This document shows, one piece after another, positions 47,313 to 47,701 of a stretch of 47,701 bases of DNA. Under the pieces are notes generated by a model. The model saw nothing but the letters and a program-made list of their open reading frames with translations. It was not told the origin of the DNA and made no database searches. Every line of letters starts with the position of its first letter. Position 1 is the first letter of the stretch. Both the position numbers and the translations under genes were made by a program. The stretch comes from Chloroflexota bacterium. Its GTDB lineage: Bacteria; Chloroflexota; Dehalococcoidia; Lucifugimonadales; Lucifugimonadaceae. The DNA is taken from contig PBLC01000009.1 of assembly GCA_002721675.1 (NCBI GenBank), positions 7,063 through 54,763 on the forward strand, read 5' to 3'.

Positions 47313-47701
47313 ATGTCCAGAAGAAGAAGAGCAGAGAAAAGAATAGTCGCACCTGATCCTAAATTTAACAGCACTGATTTAGTAAGATTTACTAATAAAC
47401 TTATGGAAGGTGGCAATAAGTCTGTCGTCCAGAAGATTGTTTATCAAGTCCTCGAAGACTTAGAGCAAAAAACTAATAAGCCTGGTAAGGAAGTATTTGA
47501 TCAGGCTATTAAGAACGCAATGCCAACTGTTGAAGTTAAGGCAAGACGGGTTGGGGGAGCAACTTATCAAGTTCCTGTTGAAGTTAAGCCTGCAAGAAGA
47601 TTATCTTTGGCTATCAGATGGCTAGTTGATGCTGCAAGATCTAGATCTGGAATGCCTCTTTCAAGGAAATTATTTCAGGAGTTGCTTGATGCTTCAAATG
47701 G
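47313..47701 (+). CDS. rpsG: 30S ribosomal protein S7, truncated by window end
   Basis: MSRRRRAEKRIVAPDPKFNSTDLVRFTNKLMEGGNKSVVQKIVYQVLEDL...VEVKARRVGGATYQVPVEVKPARRLSLAIRWLV. Confidence 0.95.
   Translation, partial: MSRRRRAEKRIVAPDPKFNSTDLVRFTNKLMEGGNKSVVQKIVYQVLEDLEQKTNKPGKEVFDQAIKNAMPTVEVKARRVGGATYQVPVEVKPARRLSLAIRWLVDAARSRSGMPLSRKLFQELLDASN

Overview
AT-rich bacterial chromosome segment, densely coded and mostly housekeeping. It runs from a partial RlmD/TrmA-type methyltransferase at the left edge to a truncated rpsG at the right edge. Recognisable blocks: Tat translocase genes; lexA, rpsT and relA/spoT; hemH divergent from an iron(III) ABC transporter (SBP, permease, ATPase); MFS transporter and fabI; a catabolic block (enolase-superfamily dehydratase, Ldh-type dehydrogenase, GMC oxidoreductase plus gluconate-dehydrogenase subunit-3-like protein, FAD/4Fe-4S oxidase split in two frames); terC and a GreA-family protein; rpmH-rnpA-yidD-(PQQ-type lipoprotein)-yidC-jag; pfkB-like kinase and tlyA; purF-purM-purH; GT2 and a NAPRTase-like protein; tilS, CorC/HlyC-type CBS protein, recA, HtrA-like protease, nadE, gltD, gltB, glnA and an orphan OmpR/GlnR-like regulator; rpsL and rpsG. 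Origin is tentative: EVxVIKEV repeats in the SBP, TPTP linkers with a 'SLxCPxPGxxYAQVVTPG' domain, and the GlnR-like regulator suggest a low-GC marine Chloroflexota (SAR202/Dehalococcoidia-like), but this is inference. I saw no CRISPR array, transposase, prophage, rRNA or tRNA. Best second-look items: the frame break at an A9 tract in the FAD/4Fe-4S oxidase, the integrase-N-like domain on the GreA protein, a beta-propeller lipoprotein inside the yidD-yidC operon, the overprinted basic YidC tail inside jag, the phospho-site-lacking GlnR-like regulator heading a glnA-gltBD-nadE run, and a palindrome in the hemH/iron-transporter divergent region.
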